DNA of 64,000 bases from a virus, in IMG/VR virus record IMGVR_UViG_3300024520_000069, positions 1 through 64,000 of that record. One strand, given 5' to 3'. Shown one piece after another: positions 32,153 to 41,471 of this stretch; position 1 is the stretch's first letter; each line of letters begins with the position of its first letter. Made by a program: the position numbers and the translations under genes. The notes beneath the pieces are model-generated. The model worked only from the letters and a program-made list of their open reading frames with translations, was not told the DNA's origin and searched no databases.

Positions 32153-34173
32153 TATCTTGCCCTGCCTGATGGGGTGCCAAAGATCACATCGACATATGTA
32201 ATCCCGCTCCCGTTCATCCGGCTATTGGAGTTCTGGGACTTCACGCCCTTGCTGGTGAAGTCGATGTTGTTACCAGAAGTCTGCTTTGAGTTGAGATCAA
32301 AGGCGTAGAAATCACTCATCACATTGTAGTTGCTGTTGGTGACAGCATCTATATTGAACCACTCGACAGTGGCGCTGATGTGCTTTGACCAGAACCATTC
32401 AGGCGCTACACCAGCGTTGATGAAAGCGTATGTGGACCCGCCCCCGACATGGGACATGATCTTGATAAAGTCACCATCAGCCAGCACCAGATAATCATAG
32501 GTGTCTGTGGCATGTCCTGTGCCAATGTCGAAACTATTGATACCCACGTTGGTGATGTTGGAGGATAGCTGTTCAGCACCACCACCAGTGACCTGTAGCA
32601 AGTCACCAGCAGTCAGGTCAGGATGATAAAACCAAACCTCACCGCTGCTTCTGGGGAACAGGAGAATAGCGCAACGAGCTTCACCGAGACTATGGGTTAC
32701 AGTTGTGTCCCCAGTGCCGTTTGTATGGGCCTGTGATCCTGCCGCTGTACCGCTGGCACTCCCAATATTGATCGACCATGCTGTCCATGTATCGGTGCCA
32801 GTCAAGGTGCTTACTGACTGGTAAGTAGCCGTGCTGGAAGTGCTGTACTCATTGCCGCTATCGTGACTGAACCGCCAAATCCAATTCTCGCTGGTAGTGT
32901 AGTTCTTGTAGATGTCCACACGGTTGGTGAAAGAATGGGCAGCAGACAATGTGCTGGCAATGTTGGTCTCTGTATCAGTGACGGCGACAAAATGATCAGA
33001 CAGGGCTGTAGTTACAGCGTTATGCACATCCACGTTGGCTTGGTTGAGGTAGGTGTAGCCGCTGATGGGGTAACTCAGGTCAACCTCTTCCACGATGGTA
33101 CAGTTAGCTGCCGCGCCGGTATGGACAAAAGCGAATGGCACCCAGTGCTTATCAGCGTCAAGACTGCCGGAGAATGTATGTTTGACTGTACCGCCGTTCT
33201 GGTAAACCTTCACCGTATTAGCGTCGAAATCCAGACAATATGCAATCTCGTCACTGGTAGTCACTGTGAATGAATAACTGTCATAAGAACCGTTCTGGAT
33301 TGTATCTTTATTACTGGTACAGAAGTTCAACTGACTGGTATTTTCAACAACACTACCTAATGACCCCCAGTCGGTAGCTACTTGTCCCGGCACCATTACA
33401 CCGGCAGATGCCAGAGCAGATGTTGAAGTGGATTTAAATGTAATTTGCCACTGGCCAGTACGGGGAAACGGGATTGTTGCCTCTGCCCCACCACCAACTG
33501 ATGTGCTTGTGGCTACAGTGTTGCCAGAAGACAGGGCAAAGCTACTGCTGTCCATCTGCAAAGGATTAAACAGGCACATCTCAGCAGTCGGAGTGTTGGT
33601 GACCAGCGTAACAGATGTGTCAGTCCAGTCACCGGCAGAGCCACTGTTCGTACCAGCGTCACCTTCAAACTTGAAATAGTGCTCACCCGCCGTGGCGGCT
33701 ATGGCAACCCAAACACCTGTCACACTGTCTTCCTCACCGAAATTGGTGACTGCATCAGTGCCTGATTTCAGATGGACTTCCGCTGCATAGCCCTCGAAGT
33801 CGTCGAAGAGTTTCTGGTTCGACAAGCTGGTCGTTGTGCAGGAGCCACGGGACACGCCATTGACATAGATGCCGTTGTTGCTGATGTGAACGTGCATCCA
33901 GCCAGTAGTGTCTCTGTGCAATGCCGATGTGCTGGTGCCTTCGGCCTCAAGAGTATCGTTGCTGTTGAAGTGGATTTCCCCGGCAGTTGCGCCGAGCATG
34001 AGGTTCTCCGAACCCGTGTCAGTCAGGTATATCCATGCCGAGAACGTCCACGGGGCAGTAATACTGTAGGTGGCAGAAAGCTCCGATCCACTGGTGAACA
34101 AGCCAGCATAATCAATACTAAAACCACCACTACTCTGCCCACCAGCACCCATCAATAAGTTATTGTTAAACAT
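32152..34173 (-). CDS. LamG/concanavalin-like fibre or receptor-binding protein
   Basis: A protein of 673 residues. The first 200 residues look like a laminin-G/concanavalin fold (DYAGLFTSGSELSATYSITA, FSAWIYLTDTGSENLMLG, HVHISNNGIYVNGVSRGSC, LFDDFEGYAAEVHLKSG), the kind that binds glycans. The rest is beta-rich with SPRY-like strands (TTSDEIAYCLDFDANTVKVY-type) and a Ser/Thr-rich end. The DNA is GC-richer than the flanking fibre genes, suggesting separate acquisition. It is a strong candidate for a host receptor-binding protein. Confidence 0.65.
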   Translation of the reverse strand: MFNNNLLMGAGGQSSGGFSIDYAGLFTSGSELSATYSITAPWTFSAWIYLTDTGSENLMLGATAGEIHFNSNDTLEAEGTSTSALHRDTTGWMHVHISNNGIYVNGVSRGSCTTTSLSNQKLFDDFEGYAAEVHLKSGTDAVTNFGEEDSVTGVWVAIAATAGEHYFKFEGDAGTNSGSAGDWTDTSVTLVTNTPTAEMCLFNPLQMDSSSFALSSGNTVATSTSVGGGAEATIPFPRTGQWQITFKSTSTSALASAGVMVPGQVATDWGSLGSVVENTSQLNFCTSNKDTIQNGSYDSYSFTVTTSDEIAYCLDFDANTVKVYQNGGTVKHTFSGSLDADKHWVPFAFVHTGAAANCTIVEEVDLSYPISGYTYLNQANVDVHNAVTTALSDHFVAVTDTETNIASTLSAAHSFTNRVDIYKNYTTSENWIWRFSHDSGNEYSTSSTATYQSVSTLTGTDTWTAWSINIGSASGTAAGSQAHTNGTGDTTVTHSLGEARCAILLFPRSSGEVWFYHPDLTAGDLLQVTGGGAEQLSSNITNVGINSFDIGTGHATDTYDYLVLADGDFIKIMSHVGGGSTYAFINAGVAPEWFWSKHISATVEWFNIDAVTNSNYNVMSDFYAFDLNSKQTSGNNIDFTSKGVKSQNSNSRMNGSGITYVDVIFGTPSGRAR

Positions 34174-34176
34174 AGA

Positions 34177-34695
34177 TCAACCATACTCCAGCGTTGCAAC
34201 GGCTTGGACATTCGTAGATGTACGTACAATGTAATCTATCCGATCAGCCGAATTAATTGATGTTGACATAGTTGGGGCAGTTGCAGCAGCAAAGTCCCAC
34301 ACGCTATTATAAGATAGTGTCCTAGTCCCAGTACCATCCTGATACACAAAGATGCTACCAGTCTGTCCAGCCACACAGTTGCTTGGTGCAGCTAATGTAC
34401 GGTTGCCTCCAAGGGTCACAGCAAAGTTCTGGGCAGTGTTAAAGTCTACAGCTATTGAGGCTCCATCAGTTAATGAGACCACATCCATAACAGCAGCACC
34501 AGAGACCCTCACAGCCTTGCCTAAGTTGGCAGTACTATTGAGGACAACTGAACTACAGTATACATCAGTACCACTAACAATGCCAGCAATCGAGACTGCA
34601 CCAGCAAGGGTGATTCCACCTGTACCATTGACATCAATCGTAAGCTGACCGTTGGTTGTGGCAGCTTTGACTGTATCTACATTAATGTCTGACAT
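34177..34695 (-). CDS. Short fibre protein sharing a C-terminal module
   Basis: A protein of 172 residues (MSDINVDTVKAATTNGQLTI at the start). Residues about 85-172 (FAVTLGGNRTLAAPSNCVAG, QDGTGTRTLSYNSVWDF, TSINSADRIDYIVR) duplicate the end of the fibre at 29980-30918. The N-terminus resembles fibre segments that label discrete trimer layers. It lies between the LamG-like fibre and the long repeat fibre. Confidence 0.65.
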   Translation of the reverse strand: MSDINVDTVKAATTNGQLTIDVNGTGGITLAGAVSIAGIVSGTDVYCSSVVLNSTANLGKAVRVSGAAVMDVVSLTDGASIAVDFNTAQNFAVTLGGNRTLAAPSNCVAGQTGSIFVYQDGTGTRTLSYNSVWDFAAATAPTMSTSINSADRIDYIVRTSTNVQAVATLEYG

Positions 34696-34716
34696 GTAAT
34701 ATAATCTCCATAGTTA

Positions 34717-34941
34717 TCATGATAAGGCTAATGTCCCAGTTCGTACAGTACCGTCACTACCTTTGAGTCTGAATGTTAAAAGGGTATTCGATGTTGCTTC
34801 AATGACAAGGTCACCATTATTGGCAGGGGTTTGTGAGGATGATGTAACTAATACAATACCACCTGTACCCTTGCCAGACAACTCAAGATCAGTGTTGACC
34901 CCTGTTGCTGCTCCCAATGCATCTGCTTTGATAGTACTCAT
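34717..34941 (-). CDS. Small fibre-like protein
   Basis: A protein of 74 residues (MSTIKADALGAATGVNTDLE at the start, LTFRLKGSDGTVRTGTLALS at the end). The style is that of phage fibre tip or shaft modules (ELSGKGTGGIVLV). It overlaps the long fibre gene by 4 bp and probably forms part of the same appendage. Confidence 0.6.
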   Translation of the reverse strand: MSTIKADALGAATGVNTDLELSGKGTGGIVLVTSSSQTPANNGDLVIEATSNTLLTFRLKGSDGTVRTGTLALS

Positions 34942-37900
34942 ATGATCACCAATGTTCCGTCAATTGTTAGGGTAACCCCTGATGCGATTGTGAGGGGCCC
35001 AGTACATGAGCCATTCTCCCCAGACACAATAGATGTGCTGGTATTAAGCTCTGCCTCATTGATCCTGAAGATGTCTCCAGCACTGTTGCCTGTCGTACCA
35101 TTCTCACCTTTGAAGTACCCACCGCCTGTGTTGTTGGCAATGGATGTTGCCATAGTAGCTGACAGGGCTGTGATGGCGGTGTTACTATTAGAGATCGACG
35201 TGGCCATTGTAGCTGACAAGGCTGTGATGGCGCTATTACTGTTACCAATACTAGTAGCCATTGTGGCACTTAATGCTGTGATGTCTGAAGCATTCACAGC
35301 TATAGCGCTAGTATTTGCTGCGATAGATGGTGTAGCAGTAAACATCGCCCAATCTGCTACTCCTAATGCAAGGCCCATAGCAACACTAGTGAGTACGGAC
35401 ACAGCAGCAATATGGATGTTACTATTGTCAATACTTGTGGCCATAGTAGCACTGAGGGCTGTAATGGCTGAAGCATTATTGGAGATGCTTGTGGCCATAG
35501 TAGCTGATAAGGCTGTAATAGCTGAGTTGCTATTAGAGATCGACGTGGCCATTGTAGAGGATACGTTGGCAATGGATGTTGCCATCGTAGCACTAAGGGC
35601 TGTTATGGCGCTGTTACTATTGGAGATACTAGTTGCCATGGTAGCTGACAAGGCTGTCACATCAGAGCTAAGGGTTGCTACATCAACACCATCAACAGTA
35701 CCACCAAGGGTGAGGTTACCGTCAATACTCAGGTTACCTTGGTTGCCTAGCTGCATCACGAAGTCTTCACCAGACCCCGGAGTAGCCTGATAGATCACAC
35801 TGAAGAGTTCTGTTGGGGACTGTACTGCCCTCGTATCAATACGGAACATAGCCCCCGGAGAACCTGTGTCGTGTCCACCAGCCTGTGCATAGTTAGTTCC
35901 AAACTGGAGTAACTCGCCATTGACCTCAGTGATCAGACTAGCCTTTAAGGTATCTGTCATTGATATCATAGAACCGGTGAGGTTGATTTCCCCTGTGCCT
36001 GTAATGTTACTACTGTTCAAGTCAAGGTCACCACCAAGCTGCGGGGTAGTGTCTTCAACAATATCATCAATACCACTAGCTGCTGCGTTTGCTATAGATG
36101 TGGCCAATGTGGCACTCAAGGCTGTGAGGGCTGTATTGGTATTGTTAATACTCGTAGCCATCGTAGCACTCAATGCTGTGATAGCTGAGTTGCTATTAGA
36201 GATCGACGTAGCCATCGTAGCACTGAGGGTAGTGATGGCGCTGTTGATAGACGTAGTAGCGTTGTTGATGCTTGTTATAGCATTAGCATTAGTGGTGATG
36301 TTACTGTTACTATTAGAGATAGATGTTGCCATAGTGGCCGACACAGCATCAATAGCTGCCTGTACATCAGTCTGGTCTGCAAGAGTACCCGTTATAGCCC
36401 CCCACGCAACACCAGTAATGATGCCTGTCAGGTTAGAACCATCACCATAGTATTCGGCAGCACTCACGTTGCCGCTAAACACAGCAGAAGCACCTGACAC
36501 AGCACCAACGACATTCATGGCCTGTATAGATGCATGTGTAGGTACTTGTAATGTGTTGGTTGTGAAGTCAGCTACTGATGTTGGGGCAGTTCCTCCAACA
36601 CCTGTGAGGTTTGAACCATCACCATAGTATTCAGCAGCACTTACATTACCAGAGAATACAGCAGAGGTTCCTGATACAGCACCAACAATGTTAATGGCCT
36701 GTACAGAAGCATGGGCTGTCACCTGTAGGGTATTGACAGTGAAGTCAGCTACTGATGTAGGGTTACTCCCAATACCTGTGAGGTTAGAACCATCACCATA
36801 GTACTCTACCGCACTCACATTACCACTAAGGGTGATGGCTGTACCACTCACATGCCCTGATAAAGTACCACCAGACAGGGGTAAGTGGTTTGAGATACTG
36901 GATGCCATAGTAGCTGATAAGGTAGTGATAACGCCATTAACAGATACAATAGCATCCTTATTGGCTGTGATGCTCACGTTACTCTTGGCGATAGATGTGG
37001 CCATTGTGGCGCTAACAGCTTCAACGTCTGTCATCACTGCCAAGCCTGTACCGCCAAGCTCACCAGAGACAAGGGCAATGTTAGTTGCGCTAATGGTGCC
37101 AGAGAATACAGCAGCAGTACCACTGACCACACCAGCAATGTTGAGGGCTTCCACAGAGGCTTTAGTAACGACCTGTAGGGTATTGGTTGTGAAGTCAGCT
37201 ACAGAGGTTGGTGCGACTGCTGTGATACCTGTGAGGTTGCTACCATCACCATGGAACTCTACTGCGCTTACGTTACCACTGAACGTACCTGCTGTGGCAC
37301 TGACGATACCGCCAACTACATTGTTGGCGTTGGTGGCGTTAGTCGCACTTATGGCAAAGGATGCGTTGGTGGATGAGGTTGCGAACACAGCAGAGACTGC
37401 ATTGGTAGCAGCACTGGCAGATGTGGCAAAGGTGGCGTTGACTGCATTGGTGGCGTTAGTTGCACTGATGGCAAAGGATGCATTAGTAGCTGATGTGGCG
37501 AATGCAATGTTGGTGAGGTTGCTGCCATCACCATGTACTTCACTGGCAGACACAGTCCCTGAGAATGTGGCAGTAGTACCGCTAACCACACCATTGAGGG
37601 TGAGGCCAGCAATGGATGTCTGTCCAGATACTGTGAGGGCTGTGAGGGTGATGGATGTCTCATCAGATGCAGAGACTACTTGACCAGCACTGTTAACTTC
37701 AAAGTTAGCTATTGGCCCGTAAGATGCAGAAGTAACTCCAGAAGCATTAAGGGAGATAGTAGGATTGCCACTAGTCCCATCACCATTACCGACAGATACA
37801 CCTGATCCAGCAGTGATAGTTCGTCCGTAGATTGTTCCAGAATTAGAAGCAACAATACCAGTGGTACCAGTAAGATCAGCAATAGCATTAATAGCAGAAG

Positions 37901-38099
37901 CATCTACAGTCAAAGCCTCCCCATTGAGTTGGAATGTACCGTTAATATTAACAGCAGCGTTACTGATCTGGAGGGCAGAGTCTGTACCCTCACCATCAGA
38001 GACAGGCCGCATAGTGGTATCAACTCCACTATTGCTATTACTAACTTGGAGTAGGTCTTTATATGTGGCTGATGGTGTCTTACCAGTCAGTGCGGCCAT
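34938..38099 (-). CDS. Long tail fibre with tandem repeat shaft
   Basis: A protein of 1053 residues. The N-terminus (KTPSATYKDLLQVSNSNSGV) is a common attachment segment. Two repeat types build the shaft: five copies around GDGSNLT(G/N)(I/V), in units such as GNVSAAEYYGDGSNLTGI, and about 15 copies of ALSATMATSISNSNSAIT-like 15- to 18-residue heptad-bearing repeats, expected to form a trimeric coiled coil. A non-repeat domain (GGHDTGSPGAMFRIDTR, SVIYQATPGSGEDFVMQLG) interrupts them. The end is a short beta domain (GCTGPLTIASGVTLTID-like). It should be the main long fibre. Confidence 0.75.
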   Translation of the reverse strand: MAALTGKTPSATYKDLLQVSNSNSGVDTTMRPVSDGEGTDSALQISNAAVNINGTFQLNGEALTVDASAINAIADLTGTTGIVASNSGTIYGRTITAGSGVSVGNGDGTSGNPTISLNASGVTSASYGPIANFEVNSAGQVVSASDETSITLTALTVSGQTSIAGLTLNGVVSGTTATFSGTVSASEVHGDGSNLTNIAFATSATNASFAISATNATNAVNATFATSASAATNAVSAVFATSSTNASFAISATNATNANNVVGGIVSATAGTFSGNVSAVEFHGDGSNLTGITAVAPTSVADFTTNTLQVVTKASVEALNIAGVVSGTAAVFSGTISATNIALVSGELGGTGLAVMTDVEAVSATMATSIAKSNVSITANKDAIVSVNGVITTLSATMASSISNHLPLSGGTLSGHVSGTAITLSGNVSAVEYYGDGSNLTGIGSNPTSVADFTVNTLQVTAHASVQAINIVGAVSGTSAVFSGNVSAAEYYGDGSNLTGVGGTAPTSVADFTTNTLQVPTHASIQAMNVVGAVSGASAVFSGNVSAAEYYGDGSNLTGIITGVAWGAITGTLADQTDVQAAIDAVSATMATSISNSNSNITTNANAITSINNATTSINSAITTLSATMATSISNSNSAITALSATMATSINNTNTALTALSATLATSIANAAASGIDDIVEDTTPQLGGDLDLNSSNITGTGEINLTGSMISMTDTLKASLITEVNGELLQFGTNYAQAGGHDTGSPGAMFRIDTRAVQSPTELFSVIYQATPGSGEDFVMQLGNQGNLSIDGNLTLGGTVDGVDVATLSSDVTALSATMATSISNSNSAITALSATMATSIANVSSTMATSISNSNSAITALSATMATSISNNASAITALSATMATSIDNSNIHIAAVSVLTSVAMGLALGVADWAMFTATPSIAANTSAIAVNASDITALSATMATSIGNSNSAITALSATMATSISNSNTAITALSATMATSIANNTGGGYFKGENGTTGNSAGDIFRINEAELNTSTSIVSGENGSCTGPLTIASGVTLTIDGTLVII
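35130..36340 (-). repeat. Coiled-coil-coding tandem repeats in the long fibre
   Basis: At the DNA level units of about 45-54 bp recur, each with the plus-strand core GCCATNGTNGCNGANNNGGC or close variants (for example near 35150, 35210, 35500, 35635, 36155). They encode the ALSATMATSI repeat. Units are similar enough for unequal recombination, so the number may vary among related phages. Confidence 0.7.
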
Positions 38100-38374
38100 T
38101 ACAGGAACTCCCAGTTATGTTCATCTAAATCATCCCAACCATTGTTAATGTTTTCCCATTCCTTCTGACGCTCAAGGAAGCTATCAGGTCTGGCATTCTT
38201 AATACTCACATCTTCTATGATACGTGCATTCCTATTCTGTGGGTGGTTCTTGGTATCAAACTTCCCATCATAATCAGTGGGACATACCAAAACGCCATAG
38301 CTATTCTTCCTTAATTCCTTACGACGGTACTTCCATCCACAGACATCACACACACCCCATGCATTACGCTTCAT
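38099..38374 (-). CDS. Zinc-binding small protein, copy A
   Basis: A protein of 91 residues. RNAWGVCDVCGWKYRRKELRK, then VLVCPTDYDG and KNHPQNRNARI give a CxxC plus a later Cys, with His, as zinc ligands. It is a paralogue of the protein encoded just upstream at 38377-38592, with an extra C-terminal tail (WENINNGWDDLDEHNWEFL). Similar CDVCGW proteins occur next to adaptor genes in other podoviruses; role unknown. Confidence 0.7.
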   Translation of the reverse strand: MKRNAWGVCDVCGWKYRRKELRKNSYGVLVCPTDYDGKFDTKNHPQNRNARIIEDVSIKNARPDSFLERQKEWENINNGWDDLDEHNWEFL

Positions 38375-38376
38375 GT

Positions 38377-38592
38377 TTAACTTCCTTCGCCGGGGTCAAT
38401 CCTTGGGTTCCTGATTGCAGGGTTCTCTCCAACCTTTGGTATCCTATTCTGTGGGTGGTTCTTTAAGTCAAAACTACCATCGTGGTCAGCAGGGCATACG
38501 AGGAGTCCAAAGCTATTAGGCTTCAGTTGTGAATGCCTGTAGCGCCAGCCACAGACATCACATATCCCCCATGCCCTCTTATTACTAGCCAT
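38377..38592 (-). CDS. Zinc-binding small protein, copy B
   Basis: A protein of 71 residues: KRAWGICDVCGWRYRHSQLK, LLVCPADHDGSFDLKNHPQN. It aligns with copy A over the first 60 residues, so the pair arose by tandem duplication. The start overlaps the stop of the adaptor gene upstream by one base. Probably a virion or assembly accessory protein. Confidence 0.7.
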   Translation of the reverse strand: MASNKRAWGICDVCGWRYRHSQLKPNSFGLLVCPADHDGSFDLKNHPQNRIPKVGENPAIRNPRIDPGEGS

Positions 38593-39284
38593 TAGATAAG
38601 ATTCAGCTTAGGTGTGAAATGCATTGAGACACGTTCCCGATCTTCTTCCATAGCTCTGGTGAGCCTACCATCATACTCAGACTCGATGAGGGCCAGCTTG
38701 TTAGGATCAAGCCCATCCTTCTTAAGTCCCATCTGGTAAGCTACACCAGCAGTCAAGGCTGGGTAGAATCGACGGGATATGTCAGGCGTTTGCGATGCGG
38801 ATTTATCCACATCTTGGATGTACTTGACTTGCTCAAACTTGATAACGTCTGTGCTGTTGTCTGGTATAGGCCACAGATATACGGTGGGTGTGTTACCTGC
38901 ATTGGCGCTGCGTACAGCATATTGTGTGGTTCTACCCGTCTGTGACTTGTTTGGAAGTTGAAGATACTCTTGCATTGAGATACGGTCAAGGGAGATGTCT
39001 GATGGCACATTGTTCGTTGTCCTACTATGCACAGCGTTTAAGACATCAAGGGTTGCTGATGTCAGGGCAAGGGTAGTTACGGATGTGGTGAGGGTTACGG
39101 CAGTGGTATCAACAGACCAGAGGGTGATGCCCCTATTCTGCCAATCATTGAAGAGGAGGTTGATGGAGCGTCTGGCAGACTTAGGGTCATGGCCAGAAGT
39201 TTGCTCACCCCCAATCATCTCAAGGGCTTCCTGAATTACTTCATCAATGTCCATAGAGAAGTCATATGTTCCGCTAGTACTCAT
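38592..39284 (-). CDS. Head-tail adaptor / tail tubular protein A-like
   Basis: A protein of 230 residues. FSMDIDEVIQEALEMIGGEQ, KSARRSINLLFNDWQNRGIT and a later TVYLWPIPDNST segment are characteristic of podoviral adaptors that join portal to nozzle (P22 gp4/T7 gp11-like roles). The C-terminal half is helical (RRFYPALTAGVAYQMGLKKD). A second adaptor-like protein is encoded at 42482-43135; the two probably form successive rings. Confidence 0.7.
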   Translation of the reverse strand: MSTSGTYDFSMDIDEVIQEALEMIGGEQTSGHDPKSARRSINLLFNDWQNRGITLWSVDTTAVTLTTSVTTLALTSATLDVLNAVHSRTTNNVPSDISLDRISMQEYLQLPNKSQTGRTTQYAVRSANAGNTPTVYLWPIPDNSTDVIKFEQVKYIQDVDKSASQTPDISRRFYPALTAGVAYQMGLKKDGLDPNKLALIESEYDGRLTRAMEEDRERVSMHFTPKLNLI

Positions 39285-39299
39285 CAGTGATACCTTCCT

Positions 39300-39536
39300 T
39301 TAGGTTGCCGCTTGCCATTTAATCTTCTCAACATCTACTAGTTCTTCAGGACCATTAGCCATGTTATAGATACGGTCCATCCTACGATGGGCTTCTTCAA
39401 GTTGTTTCTTCAGTTCATCATAGTGGGGCCAGAGGTGGAGTGTTGCCCTATTAGCATCTGGATAGTCTAAGGCATGCATGGAATACTTTGATTCAGTGTA
39501 TAGGTAGTCAACCATTTCTTTGTGTGTGTGGAACAT
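39300..39536 (-). CDS. Small hypothetical structural-operon protein
   Basis: A protein of 78 residues, helical and charged (MFHTHKEMVDYLYTESKYSM at the start). It lies between adaptor and structural genes in the late operon. Not recognised; small proteins here are often minor tail components. Confidence 0.6.
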   Translation of the reverse strand: MFHTHKEMVDYLYTESKYSMHALDYPDANRATLHLWPHYDELKKQLEEAHRRMDRIYNMANGPEELVDVEKIKWQAAT

Positions 39537-39560
39537 CTTATTATTTAATCTCCAATAAGC

Positions 39561-40655
39561 TTAGTCTCGTTCGACTTCATACTTACCAATCAGTCGAACA
39601 TTGTATTTAAGTAGGGATGTCATGTCATCACGTATCAGGATTGACATGTAGTTCTGTGAAGCTGGGCCATCAATAACTAATGGTTCAGAGTAATCGAAGT
39701 CCATAGTAATCGCAGTGTTTGTCCCATCACTGATAGCGTTAGAAATATTAAAACCTACATCAAAGAACTCGCCAAGCTGTTTGAATGTTAAGGAGAAGCG
39801 CACTATACTATCCTCAACCCACTGTAGTCCCATCCCATTTGTGAGGGTCAGTCCTAATATCTGGTCATATGATAGGGCTGGCATTGTTCCGGCAGACAAG
39901 GTAGATGCAGCAGGACCAGCAATAGTAACCCGTACCCTGTATGTAGTAAACTTCTGGCCTTGGGGAGGTACAGCTAAGAACTCAATAATCTCACCGGTCT
40001 CTTCAAGCTGGAAATCATCAATATAGAACTTAGGAGACTTACCAGTACCTTTTGTATTATGAACCATCCTGAACGCATCAATGGTAGCTGCTTCAAGACT
40101 CATAGCGGTTAAAGGTATAGTTATATTATGCCAGACATCAAACTCATTAGAGTTTGCGTAGTCCTCAAGATTTACTGATGTACCAACCGCAAGACCAGTC
40201 CCAGTATCCCAACCCTGAATTGATACCCCATCACCAGCATCCCAATCTTTATCAATATTAATCCATAAAGTGATAGCCACATAGCTACTCAAGTCAATAG
40301 ATGACGCCCTTAAGAACTGCCATGTATCACCAACAGCAGGGTTATCAACCTTAATGGAGAGGGTGCTGGGTGGTCTAGGGCGCTCTCCATTATCAAATTT
40401 AGGTTTGACCCCAATTATGTTAGACCCTGTCCACGCTGAGGTATCAGTACCATCATGGATAAGCTCAGGCAATCCTCCAAATAAACCATTCTGGTTCATC
40501 TCAAAACCATAGTCAGGGTTTAGGAATAAGATTTGGGCAGGGCGATAGCGCCTGTACGGCTCCATTGCTGTACGTGCCTCACCTTCATCGGTAATGCCAA
40601 GTTCTTTAACATTACCTTTACCGTCACCACCTAATACCCTGACAGGAATAGTCAT
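39561..40655 (-). CDS. Structural protein with jelly-roll-like domain
   Basis: A protein of 364 residues. After an N-terminal segment (MTIPVRVLGGDGKGNVKELG), residues 75-215 resemble a carbohydrate-binding jelly roll (LSIKVDNPAVGDTWQFLRA, VAITLWINIDKDWDAGDGV, FYIDDFQLEETG). The remainder is beta-rich and ends in LLKYNVRLIGKYEVERD. It could be a decoration or tail-surface protein that binds glycans. It is 3 bp from the gene upstream. Confidence 0.55.
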   Translation of the reverse strand: MTIPVRVLGGDGKGNVKELGITDEGEARTAMEPYRRYRPAQILFLNPDYGFEMNQNGLFGGLPELIHDGTDTSAWTGSNIIGVKPKFDNGERPRPPSTLSIKVDNPAVGDTWQFLRASSIDLSSYVAITLWINIDKDWDAGDGVSIQGWDTGTGLAVGTSVNLEDYANSNEFDVWHNITIPLTAMSLEAATIDAFRMVHNTKGTGKSPKFYIDDFQLEETGEIIEFLAVPPQGQKFTTYRVRVTIAGPAASTLSAGTMPALSYDQILGLTLTNGMGLQWVEDSIVRFSLTFKQLGEFFDVGFNISNAISDGTNTAITMDFDYSEPLVIDGPASQNYMSILIRDDMTSLLKYNVRLIGKYEVERD

Positions 40656-40658
40656 CCC

Positions 40659-41276
40659 TTATTCTTTCACCGTATCGCCTACATAGCCGTTAACAGAGAT
40701 CGCAATCTTCTCACCATCTGTGGCAGTACCTCCACCTTCACGCTTGTAAGCTATATACCATGTACCACCGGGGCCAATTACGTTTGTACCATTCATATTA
40801 CGTTGTGTGGACAGGCGTGATGTGACCGGCCACTCATGAAACTCAGTACCTGATGTGTATGTTAAGTCTGCCGAGCCATCACTGATCTTAACTTCAGCAC
40901 CTCCAGTAATAAACTGATTAGGTTTACTGGTATGTTTCTGTACTACAGCAGTGGTAGTAGCATCTGTACCTCCTGTAAGACCAACAGGGATAATGCCTTG
41001 TACTAACAGTAAATCTACTGGGGTGATTGTTTGAGGATCAATATACAGACGAGTGATATGAAAGTTCTTGTCGGCTGTATTATTAGTGATTGCAATTAGC
41101 ACACCTGATGCCGCAGCAGCAGTGTGACAGACAGCATGTCCGATATAGGCATCCCCTACATGTGCTGATTCCTCTTCTGCATGGAAGCTAACAGATTCCA
41201 CACGGGCCAGTCCTGTGGAACGGAATAGCCATGATTTAATTCCACCTTTTGAAGTACGCCCTGTAATCTCAGTCAT
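40659..41276 (-). CDS. Putative structural protein
   Basis: A protein of 205 residues. The first third holds histidine-rich strands (SVSFHAEEESAHVGDAYIGH); then ISDGSADLTYTSG and PGGTWYIAYKREGGG suggest a beta-sandwich. No family recognised, but the size, position and beta content suggest a virion protein. The stop-start distance to the next gene is minimal. Confidence 0.55.
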   Translation of the reverse strand: MTEITGRTSKGGIKSWLFRSTGLARVESVSFHAEEESAHVGDAYIGHAVCHTAAAASGVLIAITNNTADKNFHITRLYIDPQTITPVDLLLVQGIIPVGLTGGTDATTTAVVQKHTSKPNQFITGGAEVKISDGSADLTYTSGTEFHEWPVTSRLSTQRNMNGTNVIGPGGTWYIAYKREGGGTATDGEKIAISVNGYVGDTVKE

Positions 41277-41471
41277 CTAAAACTCCTCACCAATGCCGCT
41301 GGAAAGACCATCTCCATAGGCAGCTTCCAGCAGTTTAAGCATGCCCTTCTGTGTCTCTACTAAATCTTTAAGTAATGCTACAATAACATCTCCATTCGTT
41401 GAGGCTACTAAGGTACTATCCCTACCTAACTCATCAACTCCCGAAGAGCCTAGTTTATTTAAGTTACTCAT
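41277..41471 (-). CDS. Small hypothetical structural-operon protein
   Basis: A protein of 64 residues (MSNLNKLGSSGVDELGRDST at the start), ending in an acidic GIGEEF. A central helix (VIVALLKDLVETQKGMLKLL) may mediate oligomerisation. It abuts both neighbours without gaps. Confidence 0.55.
   Translation of the reverse strand: MSNLNKLGSSGVDELGRDSTLVASTNGDVIVALLKDLVETQKGMLKLLEAAYGDGLSSGIGEEF

Noticed and set aside
34942-37683. Long plus-strand open frames opposite the long fibre
   Set aside because: They mirror the low-complexity repeat code on the other strand and have no ribosome sites.
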